Counted from the first letter of the stretch, positions 9,216 through 17,927 are shown. The stretch is DNA of 41,042 bases from Bdellovibrionales bacterium RIFOXYA1_FULL_36_14 (GCA_001769975.1 MEPW01000019.1:1-41042), one strand, 5' to 3'. The notes: generated by a model not told the origin, from the letters alone. Translations and numbers: made by a program.

Positions 9216-9246
9216 ATAATAACAACTTTTGTTTGATCTATCAAAC
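9216..9246 (-). promoter_or_regulatory. promoter of the dtxR-like gene with embedded palindromic operator
   Basis: Reading the reverse strand, TTGATA (9239-9244) and TATTAT (9216-9221) are separated by exactly 17 bp, a good sigma70-type promoter for the regulator. The -35 sits inside the perfect inverted repeat GTTTGAT-CT-ATCAAAC (9231-9246). A DtxR-like dimer bound there would block RNA polymerase. The promoter match and palindrome are seen directly; the identity of the bound protein is inference. Confidence 0.65.
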
Positions 9247-9362
9247 GACAATAATTTCTTGCACCAAGTTTGACATAAAACATAGTCATCAACAGTATAA
9301 CATGTTGATTTTTATAAATATAAATTATTATGTATCTAATGTATTTCTATAAAGTATCCCCA

Positions 9363-9371
9363 TGTTATAAT
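9363..9371 (+). promoter_or_regulatory. extended -10 promoter for the 9.4 kb gene run
   Basis: TGTTATAAT is an extended -10 (TGn plus a consensus TATAAT at 9366-9371). No good -35 is visible at 16-18 bp, as is common for extended -10 promoters. Transcription would begin near 9378, which argues against translation from the ATG at 9380 and for the ATG at 9398. Confidence 0.5.
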
Positions 9372-9397
9372 TTATATGTATGGATACTGGGGTGATA

Positions 9398-10966
9398 ATG
9401 AAGTACCTAAAAACAACAACACTATTTTTAGTTTTTTACGTGGCAAATGCATTAGCTGATGCACCTGACCTGGTGATTGTACCTGATGGAAATGTAGCAC
9501 CTGGTGTAGTGGTTACTGAACCTAACAATCCGGTTTATGATGCCACTAAAGGTTTAACTGACCAAGAATATATGTTGAAAAGAAACTTTATTCACGAAGG
9601 TTATCAGCAAAGAACTTATGAGGAAGCCTGTAAGGATAATTCCAGACTATGTCGAGGTAAAGAACTCGATCACAAATTTCTAGGCATAGATCCCTCAATG
9701 ATCACTGCTCTTTCCAAAGCATATGCCTTGGTAATTGGAGCAATGGATACCAAACTAAAGACCAATATCAAAGAAGATAAAACTGACGTTAAAAAAGAAT
9801 ACAACGATTATTGTCGTTTTATCGCCGTAGGCACTGAAACCGTGGGAACTGCCATGCAAGCCTTAGAGCAAAAACACATTACCGAGATGCCTTCCTCAGA
9901 ATCAACTCTTCAGCGAGATGCCCTTTATAAAGCAGCCTTAAGCCACAAATCTCGCGCCAAAACTGCTAAAATTCAAACCGTCGGATGGGGATCAACAACC
10001 GCTTGTTACGCCTTTATGCTTACTAAGGGTGTAACAATTAAAAGTGTAGGTATCAAACTGGCTGGGGCAGGTCTGTTAACCGCTTTTTTTCACAATGAAA
10101 TGAGTATCTACGATGATGCTTATGAGGAAATAAAACAAATTGCCGACTCTCTTCCTCAAAAAGGTGCTTGTAACCCCATTACCGAAACTTCCTGCTATTG
10201 TGCCCAAGCTGAAACTAAAAACGATTTAAGATATTGTGTTTCACCGCTTTTAAAACAGGTAAATGGGGAACAGGATTACGTCGCTACTTGTATAGATGAC
10301 AAACTAGAAAGCGACGTCTCCTGTCAATGTGAATTAACCAATACATGTTTTGATAGCAAACTAAAAAAAATCACAGAAGAATTAAAGCTGGCCAGTGCTC
10401 ATAACGGCGAAATATTCAATCCCCTAGAAGCCATCTCGAAGGGTAACTTAAGAGCTGCTAGTATTGATGGTAATTCCGGTCTAAAACAAGCTGCTACTAG
10501 GGCCCAAGATCTTATGAATCAAATTGCCAGAAAATACCCAGTTAATTTAAAAAATCCTTTAAACGATGCAGAGGAAAAAGAGGCTCTCACCCTAGAAAAA
10601 GCTGGTATTCCCAAAAATCTCTCTAATCTTTTTGCCCAAGCATCTTCCCCGAGTAATTCTGGAAATTATATTTCAAAATTTAATCAGTTGAATCATAAAA
10701 AGCCATCTCCAACTGGAAGCGAACTGGAATATGTCTCTGACGATAAAGATAGATCAACTAAGAAAAACAACCAAGGTAACGACTCCTTTGACTTTTTTAA
10801 AAAATTTGGTGATAAAGCAAAAGCAACAACACCCAAAGACAACTACTTGTATTTTTCCCAAAAAGCTGAAAAAGAAGCACAAATCAATCAAAACAAGTCT
10901 GAAGATATTTGGAACATTATTTCCAGAAGATATCAACTGGCAAAAGATCATCTTTTAGATTTATAA
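9398..10966 (+). CDS. large exported Cys-rich protein of unknown function
   Basis: 522-residue protein with a signal peptide (MKYLKTTTLFLVFYVANALA). ATG 9398 has GGGGTGAT directly upstream and is preferred over the ATG at 9380. Around residues 190-230 there are two hydrophobic stretches (WGSTTACYAFML and VGIKLAGAGLLTAFF) that may form a membrane hairpin. Next comes a cysteine-dense block (about 250-320, with CNPITETSCYC and CQCELTNTCF), then a low-complexity Lys/Asn/Ser tail. No family is recognised. It is followed after 7 nt by a DCC thiol-oxidoreductase-like gene, which may matter because this protein has many potential disulfides. Confidence 0.7.
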   Translation: MKYLKTTTLFLVFYVANALADAPDLVIVPDGNVAPGVVVTEPNNPVYDATKGLTDQEYMLKRNFIHEGYQQRTYEEACKDNSRLCRGKELDHKFLGIDPSMITALSKAYALVIGAMDTKLKTNIKEDKTDVKKEYNDYCRFIAVGTETVGTAMQALEQKHITEMPSSESTLQRDALYKAALSHKSRAKTAKIQTVGWGSTTACYAFMLTKGVTIKSVGIKLAGAGLLTAFFHNEMSIYDDAYEEIKQIADSLPQKGACNPITETSCYCAQAETKNDLRYCVSPLLKQVNGEQDYVATCIDDKLESDVSCQCELTNTCFDSKLKKITEELKLASAHNGEIFNPLEAISKGNLRAASIDGNSGLKQAATRAQDLMNQIARKYPVNLKNPLNDAEEKEALTLEKAGIPKNLSNLFAQASSPSNSGNYISKFNQLNHKKPSPTGSELEYVSDDKDRSTKKNNQGNDSFDFFKKFGDKAKATTPKDNYLYFSQKAEKEAQINQNKSEDIWNIISRRYQLAKDHLLDL

Positions 10967-10973
10967 TAGTTTC

Positions 10974-11372
10974 ATGAATATTGATAATCAATTTGCCCCG
11001 CCCTTAATGCTTTACGATGATGAATGTCCGCTTTGTAACAGATTTAAACAGGCCCTAGATCATATTCCCGGGACTGATAAAATAAATAAGGTTTCTATTC
11101 ATAATCAAAATATTTATGCCATTTATCCACAATTAAACCCCGATGAATGTCATGAAACACTTCATGTTTTATTGGAACCAGACAAAATACTCAAAGGGCC
11201 CGCAGCTATAGAATATCTTATCGGACTATTTCCAGCTGTTGCAAAATTTTGCTGGCTTTATGAATCAAACATGGGTAAAAAGGCCATAGATTTTTTTTAT
11301 AAAGCCGCTGACAATTACAGAAAATCAAAACTTAATCGTTGCGAAACTTGTAAAAAATCCAGACACCTTTAA
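10974..11372 (+). CDS. DCC-family (DUF393) thiol-disulfide oxidoreductase-like protein
   Basis: 132-residue protein of the DCC family, named for its conserved Asp-Cys-Cys motif. YDDECPLCNRF (about 14-24) contains the family D-x-x-C-x-x-C pattern with C18 and C21 as a redox pair in a thioredoxin-like fold. The C-terminus has a second CxxC (RCETCKKS). There is no signal peptide. It lies 7 nt after the Cys-rich exported protein and 14 nt before the GT2 gene, so it is likely in the same operon. Family membership is clear; the substrate is unknown. Confidence 0.82.
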   Translation: MNIDNQFAPPLMLYDDECPLCNRFKQALDHIPGTDKINKVSIHNQNIYAIYPQLNPDECHETLHVLLEPDKILKGPAAIEYLIGLFPAVAKFCWLYESNMGKKAIDFFYKAADNYRKSKLNRCETCKKSRHL

Positions 11373-11386
11373 GCCAGGAGAAACCT

Positions 11387-12127
11387 TTGCATCCCTACGA
11401 CAAAAGCTTGATCATCATGCCTACTTATAATGAAATAGAAAACATTGAAAAAATGATCAATACCATTTTTTCATTATATGAAGATATATCCATGCTGATT
11501 ATTGATGATGGCTCCCCCGATGGTACCGCTGAAGTGGTTAAAAAATTACAAGCCAGTAAACCTAATTTGCATTTATTAGAACGAAAAGGAAAACTAGGCC
11601 TTGGGACAGCGTACGTAACTGGCTTTAAATGGGCCATCAATAAAAAAGAACGTGACTTCCATTACATTCTAGAAATGGATTGTGACTTCTCCCACGACCC
11701 CAAAGACGTTAAAAATTTAATCTCAGCTGTCGCTAATGATAAATATGATCTGGCCATAGGATCACGATATATCAATGGTATTAGGATTATCAATTGGCCA
11801 TTTGCGCGTTTGTTAATTTCCTATGGCGGTTCTATTTATACCCGACTAATAACAGGTATGCCGGTACTGGACACCAATGGTGGATTTAAATGTTTTAAAA
11901 GAGAAACCTTGGAAGCTTTGGATCTAAATAATATTATTTCCGCTGGCTACTCATTCCAAATAGAACTCAATTACAAGGTTTACTGTAAAGGATTAAAAAT
12001 CAAAGAAGTCCCTATTATTTTTACAGAAAGAAAAGAAGGCACTTCCAAGATGAGTGGAAATATAATTTTCGAAGCAATTTTCGCTATTATTAAACTTCGA
12101 TTTAGAAAATTTATGGATACACTCTAA
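11387..12127 (+). CDS. polyprenol-phosphate mannose synthase-like GT2 glycosyltransferase
   Basis: 246-residue soluble GT-A glycosyltransferase of the DPM1 type, transferring a sugar from a nucleotide donor to polyprenyl phosphate at the inner membrane. Motifs in order: IMPTYNEIENI, LIIDDGSPDGTAEV (donor binding), GLGTAYVTGFKWA, the metal-binding DCDFSHDP, AIGSRYINGI, and the acceptor-side GGFKCFKRETL followed by EVPIIFTERKEGTSKM. There is no C-terminal membrane domain, as in short DPM1 enzymes. The start codon is TTG with GGAG 6 nt upstream. The product could feed a GT-C enzyme such as the one at 6140-7933. Confidence 0.88.
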   Translation: MHPYDKSLIIMPTYNEIENIEKMINTIFSLYEDISMLIIDDGSPDGTAEVVKKLQASKPNLHLLERKGKLGLGTAYVTGFKWAINKKERDFHYILEMDCDFSHDPKDVKNLISAVANDKYDLAIGSRYINGIRIINWPFARLLISYGGSIYTRLITGMPVLDTNGGFKCFKRETLEALDLNNIISAGYSFQIELNYKVYCKGLKIKEVPIIFTERKEGTSKMSGNIIFEAIFAIIKLRFRKFMDTL

Positions 12128-12142
12128 ATCTAGGGAGGAACA

Positions 12143-13000
12143 ATGTTAAATATTATTAACGTTATTTGCTCACGCAAAAGATGGACTAAGCGAATAATGT
12201 ATAAATTTCTAAACGATACGGCGAACGTGTTCTTGAAAAAATATGACTTACAAATTTTTTACAATCCCAAGGACATGACAGGCCCTAGTTTTCATCTGGC
12301 TTTTGATCTGGATAAAGGTTTTAAAAACTATGAAGAAAAAGAAAAGCTTGAAATTATAAATCGTTTGCCAGCGAATGGTGTGTTTGTTGATATTGGCGCC
12401 AATATTGGTATGTTTTCTCTTTTCATCTCCAAAAAAAGACCAGATATCACCTGCTTTGCATTTGAACCAGAACCTCTTAACTTTGCAAATTTAAGCCAAA
12501 GCAAAAAAGCTAATAACCTAACCAATCTCAACATTTTTCAACTGGCCATTGGTAAAGAGGAATGTACACTTAATCTTTACAAATCTGATAAAAATGATGG
12601 CGGACATAGCCTTACCAGAGATAGCGAGCATACTCATTCGTCATTGCAAAACTCTACGCCTGTACAAGTAATGCCTTTAACCAAAACATTACCACTGTCA
12701 CTACCCTCCCTGGATGTCATTAAAATAGACGTAGAAGGGGGAGAAATCGAAGTAATTAAGGGAGCTTTGGATACAATTAAAAAATACCGTCCCATGCTCG
12801 TCATGGAAACTTCCAACCAACATTTAGCTAATCAAACAGGTATCTTTGCTATTTTTCAAAAAGAATTCAGCAACCAAATTTTTTCAAGAATTCCCGGAAA
12901 TTCTACCAAAATACTTTTATCTGAGTTACCCGAAATCGCCCAAAAGAAACTTCAAGAAGGAGCTGAAGATAGTAATTATATTTTTGATTTTGAAAAATAA
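12143..13000 (+). CDS. FkbM-family SAM-dependent methyltransferase
   Basis: 285-residue class I methyltransferase. VFVDIGANIGMFSLFIS is motif I for SAM binding, FAFEPEPLNFANL supplies the acidic loop, and LDVIKIDVEGGEIEVIKGA is the hallmark FkbM segment. FkbM proteins usually O-methylate sugars or secondary metabolites, so glycan methylation fits the preceding glycosyltransferase gene. The start has GGGAGGA about 6 nt upstream and lies 15 nt after the GT2 stop, consistent with an operon. The acceptor is unknown. Confidence 0.87.
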   Translation: MLNIINVICSRKRWTKRIMYKFLNDTANVFLKKYDLQIFYNPKDMTGPSFHLAFDLDKGFKNYEEKEKLEIINRLPANGVFVDIGANIGMFSLFISKKRPDITCFAFEPEPLNFANLSQSKKANNLTNLNIFQLAIGKEECTLNLYKSDKNDGGHSLTRDSEHTHSSLQNSTPVQVMPLTKTLPLSLPSLDVIKIDVEGGEIEVIKGALDTIKKYRPMLVMETSNQHLANQTGIFAIFQKEFSNQIFSRIPGNSTKILLSELPEIAQKKLQEGAEDSNYIFDFEK

Positions 13001-13007
13001 AATTAAT

Positions 13008-13676
13008 CTATGAGTAATATATTTCTTTATTCTTAGGAAAAAGAACCATTAGATAAAAAATCCAAACTCCTCCAAATTCGAGCAGTTCTCCTTTTTTACC
13101 ACCATGGGTGAACTCTACTAATAAAGCCAGCACTATATAAGCAAAAATATGTATAATTCTAGGAATTGGAACTCCAAACTTTTCAACTAATCTAGTTATC
13201 CAATGCACTCTTCGGTATAAAAGCGGTAGAACTAAAAAGTAAATTCCAACACAGATGCCTAGCACTGTTCCAAAAATAAGTTTATTAATTTTAATTCCAA
13301 TGATAATTAAATTATGAAAATTAATTTCATGCTGTGAATTATGTTGAACAAAAAAAGCTGGAGGTTTAACTCCAAAGATCCGCTGTCCCCAGGAAATTTC
13401 CTCCATCGCACCAAAGAAAAACAATCCACCCATCAATATAAGTGAAAGTAAAAACCAAAATCCTTTTTTAAATCTCACATTTATTATTCTATAAATACAA
13501 AGCAAACATCCAAGCAACAAAACGTCTACCGTCAGCCACTCAATGAACCCATCTTCCATGACATATATTCCCTCAAAGTAGCGTAGATTAAAATGAGATA
13601 AAAAAACTCCAAAGGCTACGTGAAGAAAGAGAAAAAGCAAAGCAAAGCGTTCAAACTTATAAGTTTTTAGCATCAC
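13008..13676 (-). CDS. conserved multi-span membrane protein with EEISWGQR motif
   Basis: 222-residue inner-membrane protein with about six hydrophobic segments. Polar residues sit in or beside membrane segments: ED(G)FIEWLT (about 41-49), EEISWGQRIFG (92-102) and NSQHEINFHN (113-122). This spacing recurs, as I recall, in uncharacterised membrane proteins of diverse bacteria, and clustered Glu/His/Asn suggests an intramembrane enzyme or transporter rather than a structural protein. No named family can be given. The start (GTG 13676 or ATG 13673) lies directly at the stop of rpiB, so the genes are translationally coupled. Confidence 0.7.
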   Translation of the reverse strand: MMLKTYKFERFALLFLFLHVAFGVFLSHFNLRYFEGIYVMEDGFIEWLTVDVLLLGCLLCIYRIINVRFKKGFWFLLSLILMGGLFFFGAMEEISWGQRIFGVKPPAFFVQHNSQHEINFHNLIIIGIKINKLIFGTVLGICVGIYFLVLPLLYRRVHWITRLVEKFGVPIPRIIHIFAYIVLALLVEFTHGGKKGELLEFGGVWIFYLMVLFPKNKEIYYS

Positions 13677-14117
13677 TCAAACCTCCTCTCCCAAATTTTC
13701 AAACATATCAAGACGCTTCTGGTGTCTGCCACCTTCAAACGACGTTTCCAGCCATACATCCACTATTTTTTTAATTTTTTCCTCGGAACTTATCCTTCCC
13801 CCTAAGCATAAAACGTTGGCGTTGTTATGTTGTCTTGACAATTTCGCTTCCTCTGGAGTTCGAACCAATGCGGCCCTAATTCCTTTAAACCGATTTGCCA
13901 CCATGGACACTCCAACGCCGGATCCACACAGAAGAATTCCTCTAGAATTATTTTTTCGTATTTCTTTAACTAGAGCTATTGCGAAGTCTGGATAATTACT
14001 AGTAATTGCTTCACGAGTACCCACATCTAAAACTTCATATCGAGGAGACAGGTATTCTTTTAAGTTTTCTTTTGCCTCGAAAGCAGCATGATCACTTCCA
14101 ATAAAGATACGATTCAT
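13677..14117 (-). CDS. rpiB: ribose-5-phosphate isomerase B
   Basis: Interconverts ribose-5-phosphate and ribulose-5-phosphate in the pentose phosphate pathway. The 146-residue length and motifs are typical: IGSDHAAFEAKENL at the N-terminus, LCGSGVGVSMVANRFKGIRAA with the catalytic Cys and anion hole, HNNANVLCLGGR, and FEGGRHQKRLDMF at the end. It lies downstream of ahcY on the same strand, with about 23 nt between them including an AAGGAG-type ribosome site, so it may be cotranscribed with ahcY. RpiB and the allose-6-phosphate isomerase AlsB are related; the context favours RpiB. Confidence 0.93.
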   Translation of the reverse strand: MNRIFIGSDHAAFEAKENLKEYLSPRYEVLDVGTREAITSNYPDFAIALVKEIRKNNSRGILLCGSGVGVSMVANRFKGIRAALVRTPEEAKLSRQHNNANVLCLGGRISSEEKIKKIVDVWLETSFEGGRHQKRLDMFENLGEEV

Positions 14118-14140
14118 TTCAAGTCTCCTTAATAATTATA

Positions 14141-15547
14141 TTAATATCTATAGTGCTCCGTCTTGTATGGGCCATCTACGGAAACACCTATATATTCAGC
14201 TTGTTTAGCAGTTAATCTAGTCATTCGCACTCCCAATTTACCAAGGTGCAGTCTGGCAACTTCCTCATCCAACTGCTTGGATAATTTTCGAAGCTTGGGT
14301 GTTCGATCTTGCTTGTTTTTCCACAATTCAATTTGGGCCAAAGTTTGATTGGCAAAAGAGCAAGACATTACAAAAGACGGATGTCCAGTAGCGCAGCCCA
14401 AGTTTACCAAGCGTCCTTCCGCCAAAAGTACAATTTTATGTCCATCAGGGAATGTATAAGTTGCTACTTGGGGTTTAACTTCATCTCGTTTTACTCCAGA
14501 CCATTTTTGTAATCCGGCAACGTCAATTTCATTATCAAAGTGACCAATATTGCAAACCACGGATTGATCTCTCATCTTAGACATATGTTCTGCAGTTATG
14601 ACGTGATAGTTTCCAGTCGCGGTCACAAAAATTTCAGCTTCCGAAAGAGCATCTTCGATGGTTGCCACTTCGTATCCTTCCATTGAAGCTTGAAGAGCAC
14701 AAATTGGATCAATCTCTGTGATGATCACTCGAGCACCTTGCCCCCTTAACGATTGAGCACAACCTTTTCCCACATCACCGTATCCACATACAACTGCAAC
14801 TTTACCCGCAACCATAACGTCAGTTGCTCTTTTAATACCGTCAATTAAAGACTCTCGGCAGCCATAGAGGTTATCAAATTTTGATTTAGTAACTGAATCA
14901 TTTACATTAATTGCAGGAACAAGCAACGAACCATCAGCTTCCATTTGGTAGAGTCGATGTACACCAGTAGTGGTTTCTTCACTTACGCCATACCACTCTT
15001 CCACAGTTTTGTGCCAGTGTTTCTTATCTTCGGATAAAGTTTGCTTCAGAGATTTAATCAGAGACACCTCGTCTTCAGTTTCCACATGAACATTTAAAAT
15101 CGAAGCATCTTTTTCAGCCTTAAGCCCTTTGTGAATCATTAGTGTAGCGTCTCCACCATCATCGACAATCAAATTCGGTCCCTTTCCATTTGGCCAGGTT
15201 AGTGCTTGCTTGGTGCACCACCAATATTCATCAAGTGTTTCACCTTTCCAAGCAAACACGGCAACACCAGACTTAGCAATCGCTGCCGCTGCATGATCTT
15301 GAGTTGAATAGATATTACAAGAACACCAGCGAACATCAGCGCCTAAATCAACCAGCGTTTCAATCAAAACTGCTGTCTGGATGGTCATATGAAGTGAACC
15401 CATAACTCGGGCACCCTTAAGAGGTTTACTCGCAGAAAATTTTTTTCGAACTGACATAAGTCCCGGCATTTCATATTCAGCCATTTGAATTTCTTTTCTA
15501 CCCCATTCCGCCAGTGTGATATCTTTAACTTTAAAATCTTGATTCAT
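14141..15547 (-). CDS. ahcY: adenosylhomocysteinase
   Basis: Hydrolyses S-adenosylhomocysteine to adenosine and homocysteine, removing the inhibitor left by methyltransferases (two putative ones lie nearby). The 468-residue protein has the NAD-binding [20 protein letters not shown], the conserved [21 protein letters not shown] containing the catalytic Lys/Asp, [12 protein letters not shown], and the C-terminal [10 protein letters not shown] tail. The internal insertion and length fit the long bacterial class. GGAGGG lies close before the ATG. The 5' leader (15548-15610) was read for a SAH riboswitch; no consensus core was found. Confidence 0.96.
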   Translation of the reverse strand: MNQDFKVKDITLAEWGRKEIQMAEYEMPGLMSVRKKFSASKPLKGARVMGSLHMTIQTAVLIETLVDLGADVRWCSCNIYSTQDHAAAAIAKSGVAVFAWKGETLDEYWWCTKQALTWPNGKGPNLIVDDGGDATLMIHKGLKAEKDASILNVHVETEDEVSLIKSLKQTLSEDKKHWHKTVEEWYGVSEETTTGVHRLYQMEADGSLLVPAINVNDSVTKSKFDNLYGCRESLIDGIKRATDVMVAGKVAVVCGYGDVGKGCAQSLRGQGARVIITEIDPICALQASMEGYEVATIEDALSEAEIFVTATGNYHVITAEHMSKMRDQSVVCNIGHFDNEIDVAGLQKWSGVKRDEVKPQVATYTFPDGHKIVLLAEGRLVNLGCATGHPSFVMSCSFANQTLAQIELWKNKQDRTPKLRKLSKQLDEEVARLHLGKLGVRMTRLTAKQAEYIGVSVDGPYKTEHYRY

Positions 15548-15616
15548 AAACCCTCCACTTTCCAGTATTGAAGCAACGCACAGTCGCTAAACGATAAATT
15601 TTAAAAAATAAGCCGG

Positions 15617-15646
15617 ACTATAGCACGAGAACTCTTTATCGTACAA
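15617..15646 (-). promoter_or_regulatory. sigma70-like promoter of ahcY
   Basis: On the reverse strand TTGTAC (15641-15646) and TATAGT (15617-15622) are spaced 18 bp apart, giving a good -35/-10 pair. The predicted leader is about 60 nt long and ends in GGAGGG before the ahcY start. The match was found by eye. Confidence 0.55.
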
Positions 15647-15694
15647 GCAAACTTTGATTTGACTCTCTATGCTGATGAGGCTATCCAAGTCATT

Positions 15695-16948
15695 ATGATT
15701 GACGACAAAAAAAATTCACTTAAAAAAGACTTACCCACATTTTTTGCTTCGTGCCCAAGAGGGCTAGAAGAATTACTTGAAAAAGAAATTTATAATCAAA
15801 GTATCACAGAAACATATTTAAAAAACGGTGGAGTCCTCTTTAAGTCTTCCTATATAAAAGCACTCAGGGTTTTACTAACTTCCAGAATTGCCAGCCGGGT
15901 ACACGAACAAGTTGCCCAGTTTGCCATTAAAATAGAAAAAGACATTTACCTTCAAGGGATAAAAATTAATTGGACTAAAATTTTTAAAGTGGAACAAACC
16001 TTTAAAATCAATACCCTCTTGGATCGGGATTCCTCCGATCGTTTTAAAAATTCTTTGATTCTTTCACAAATCTTAAAAGACGCTATTGCCGATCAGTTTA
16101 GAAGTTTGAAATTTGAGCGCCCAGATGTTGATACTAGAAATGCCGATATCTCCCTGCTACTTCGCATCGAAGTGGCACCCAACCATAACGAATTTTCCAC
16201 TTATATCTTCCTAGATCTTGCCGGTGAACCACTTAGCAATCGAGGATACCGAAAAAGCCGATTCACCGCCCCACTTAGGGAAAATCTCGCGGCAGGAATC
16301 GTTATGCATACAGACTGGCAGCCCGAAAAAGAAGCCTTCGTTGATTCAATGTGTGGTTCTGGTACCCTGCTCATTGAAGCAGCCTTAATCAAGGGAGATA
16401 TTCCTCCCAGTTATTTGAAAATTATAAGCTACACTGAAAAGAACATTAAACCTTGGGCATTTTTATACCATAGTAAATTTTTGGCAGATATTAGGATTCA
16501 AGCGGAGTTTAAAAATCTGATCCAGCAACTTTACACAGAATCACGAAATAAACTGATTAAATTTAAAAATACCAAGTTTTATGGATTTGATATTGACCCT
16601 AAGGCTTTAGAAATAACTAAAGAAAATATTTCCAATGCCCGTCTACCTGAAACCCTATTTGAACTAAAAAAAATAGATGCCACCGTGGCGCCTCCCCCAG
16701 TTAGTGGCCCTGGTGTAGTAGTTTGCAATCCTCCCTACGGAGAACGCATGGATGAAGAACTAGAGGATCTTAAAATTCTCTATCACGAATACGGGGAAAA
16801 TCTTAAAAAGAATTGGAAAAATTATAAGGCCTATCTTTTTACCGGAATACCGGAGCTTCGAAAAAATATCTCTCTTCAAACTTCTAAAAGAATTCAACTT
16901 TACAACGGAAATATTGAATGTAGGTTGTTTCGTTATAATTTATTTTGA
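15695..16948 (+). CDS. RlmL-like THUMP-domain rRNA guanine-N2 methyltransferase
   Basis: SAM-dependent RNA methyltransferase, most like the N-terminal half of RlmL (23S rRNA m2G2445) and YpsC-type single-domain homologues. The order is: N-terminal FFASCPRGLEELLEKEI, a THUMP-like domain (about 45-160, with DADISLLLRIEV-type strands), LSNRGYRKSRFTAPLRENLAAGI, SAM motif I DSMCGSGTLLIEAA, and motif IV VVCNPPYGERMDEE, the NPPYGER typical of base-amino methyltransferases. The start is uncertain: the frame is open to a TTG at 15659 without a ribosome site; ATG 15695 puts the conserved N-terminus at a normal distance. The 3' end overlaps the converging gene by 16 nt. Confidence 0.87.
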   Translation: MIDDKKNSLKKDLPTFFASCPRGLEELLEKEIYNQSITETYLKNGGVLFKSSYIKALRVLLTSRIASRVHEQVAQFAIKIEKDIYLQGIKINWTKIFKVEQTFKINTLLDRDSSDRFKNSLILSQILKDAIADQFRSLKFERPDVDTRNADISLLLRIEVAPNHNEFSTYIFLDLAGEPLSNRGYRKSRFTAPLRENLAAGIVMHTDWQPEKEAFVDSMCGSGTLLIEAALIKGDIPPSYLKIISYTEKNIKPWAFLYHSKFLADIRIQAEFKNLIQQLYTESRNKLIKFKNTKFYGFDIDPKALEITKENISNARLPETLFELKKIDATVAPPPVSGPGVVVCNPPYGERMDEELEDLKILYHEYGENLKKNWKNYKAYLFTGIPELRKNISLQTSKRIQLYNGNIECRLFRYNLF

Positions 16949-17766
16949 GCAAATTTTTCCGCAAGTTTCATTGCTAAAGTAGGAGAAGCATATTTTAAAA
17001 GTGCCGTGGGATTCTTTACTTTTTCGTTGTGCTTATCTGATTTTGAAAAAAAGTACGATATAATTTCAGGATCTTTTAAAAAGATCGTATGTCCTTTGCT
17101 GGAAAATTTTCTTAGGACAAAAGAAGAATCTAAAAAACATAATTCTCTAACCATGAAGTTGTTGGCTAAATAAACAATTATTAAATAATCAGATAAATCC
17201 ACCAGTGACTTTTTGATTTTCACGCCTTTTGGAGACGAAGCATCATTCCAGTGAACTTTCACTTCAACTCTTTTATCGTCTAAAATAAAATCAAAGCCCC
17301 TTTGGGAAGTGGATTTTACTTGGTTGAGTCCAAAGATTGATTTGGCAAACCATTCACCGAGTTGCACGGGTAAATTTTTGGAGTTAAGTAGGATTTGGGA
17401 TTTTCGTAAAACTTCATAACCTTTAAAAATGGTCCCAATTGAATCAAAAATGGATTTATTATCAGGAATATGAAGAATTGAAATTTTTCTGGCACTACTT
17501 CTAGTCAGTTTTTTACTAAACTGCCTCTCGTACCAACCGGGGAAATGTTTAAAATCAAATAGATCAAAGGAATCGTAAAGAAATCCATCACGTAAAAGAT
17601 CATTAACATCCCTTACGATATTTATTTTTTTACAAAGATAATTCAAAGGAGCAAATTCGGACTCTTCCTGCCCCATCACATACAGCTCATCTAGATCGTA
17701 ATTTGAACTCCCGTGCGTCTCCTTTGAAAACTCCTTGATCTTTTCAAAAAGATCTTCCAAATTCAT
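16933..17766 (-). CDS. putative PD-(D/E)xK nuclease-like protein
   Basis: 277-residue protein not matched to a named family. The central part reads LGEWFAKSIFG (E138), then GFDFILDDKRVEVKVHW with D159, E168 and K170. This E...D...ExK arrangement is the core of the PD-(D/E)xK nuclease fold, as in restriction endonucleases and related repair or tRNA-processing enzymes. The flanking N-terminal 130 residues are helical and acidic. No methyltransferase or specificity subunit is adjacent, so a classical restriction system is not supported. Its stop lies inside the end of the converging rRNA methyltransferase gene. The fold call is inference from motif spacing. Confidence 0.6.
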   Translation of the reverse strand: MNLEDLFEKIKEFSKETHGSSNYDLDELYVMGQEESEFAPLNYLCKKINIVRDVNDLLRDGFLYDSFDLFDFKHFPGWYERQFSKKLTRSSARKISILHIPDNKSIFDSIGTIFKGYEVLRKSQILLNSKNLPVQLGEWFAKSIFGLNQVKSTSQRGFDFILDDKRVEVKVHWNDASSPKGVKIKKSLVDLSDYLIIVYLANNFMVRELCFLDSSFVLRKFSSKGHTIFLKDPEIISYFFSKSDKHNEKVKNPTALLKYASPTLAMKLAEKFAQNKL

Positions 17767-17862
17767 TTTTACTCTTAAACCTAAACAAAAATTAATTTTA
17801 TAATCTTTTTGATATTAACATTATTAAGTTAATTACTCCACCAATTTTATAATTTAATAAAA

Positions 17863-17894
17863 GTAAAAAAAAGCCCCACATTTAATGCAGGGCT
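17863..17894 (-). terminator. rho-independent terminator of the downstream lipoprotein gene
   Basis: On the reverse strand AGCCC-TG-CATT-AA-ATG-TG-GGGCT forms a hairpin followed by an uninterrupted run of eight T. It lies about 35 nt after the stop of the lipoprotein gene at 17928. This is the clearest intrinsic terminator in the window. Confidence 0.8.
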
Positions 17895-17927
17895 GCTGAT
17901 CAATATTTTATTTTTTAAAAAAAGCCA

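Noticed and set aside
15548-15616. SAH riboswitch in the ahcY leader
   Set aside because: No conserved core or pairing of a SAH or SAM riboswitch could be seen in the roughly 60-nt leader.
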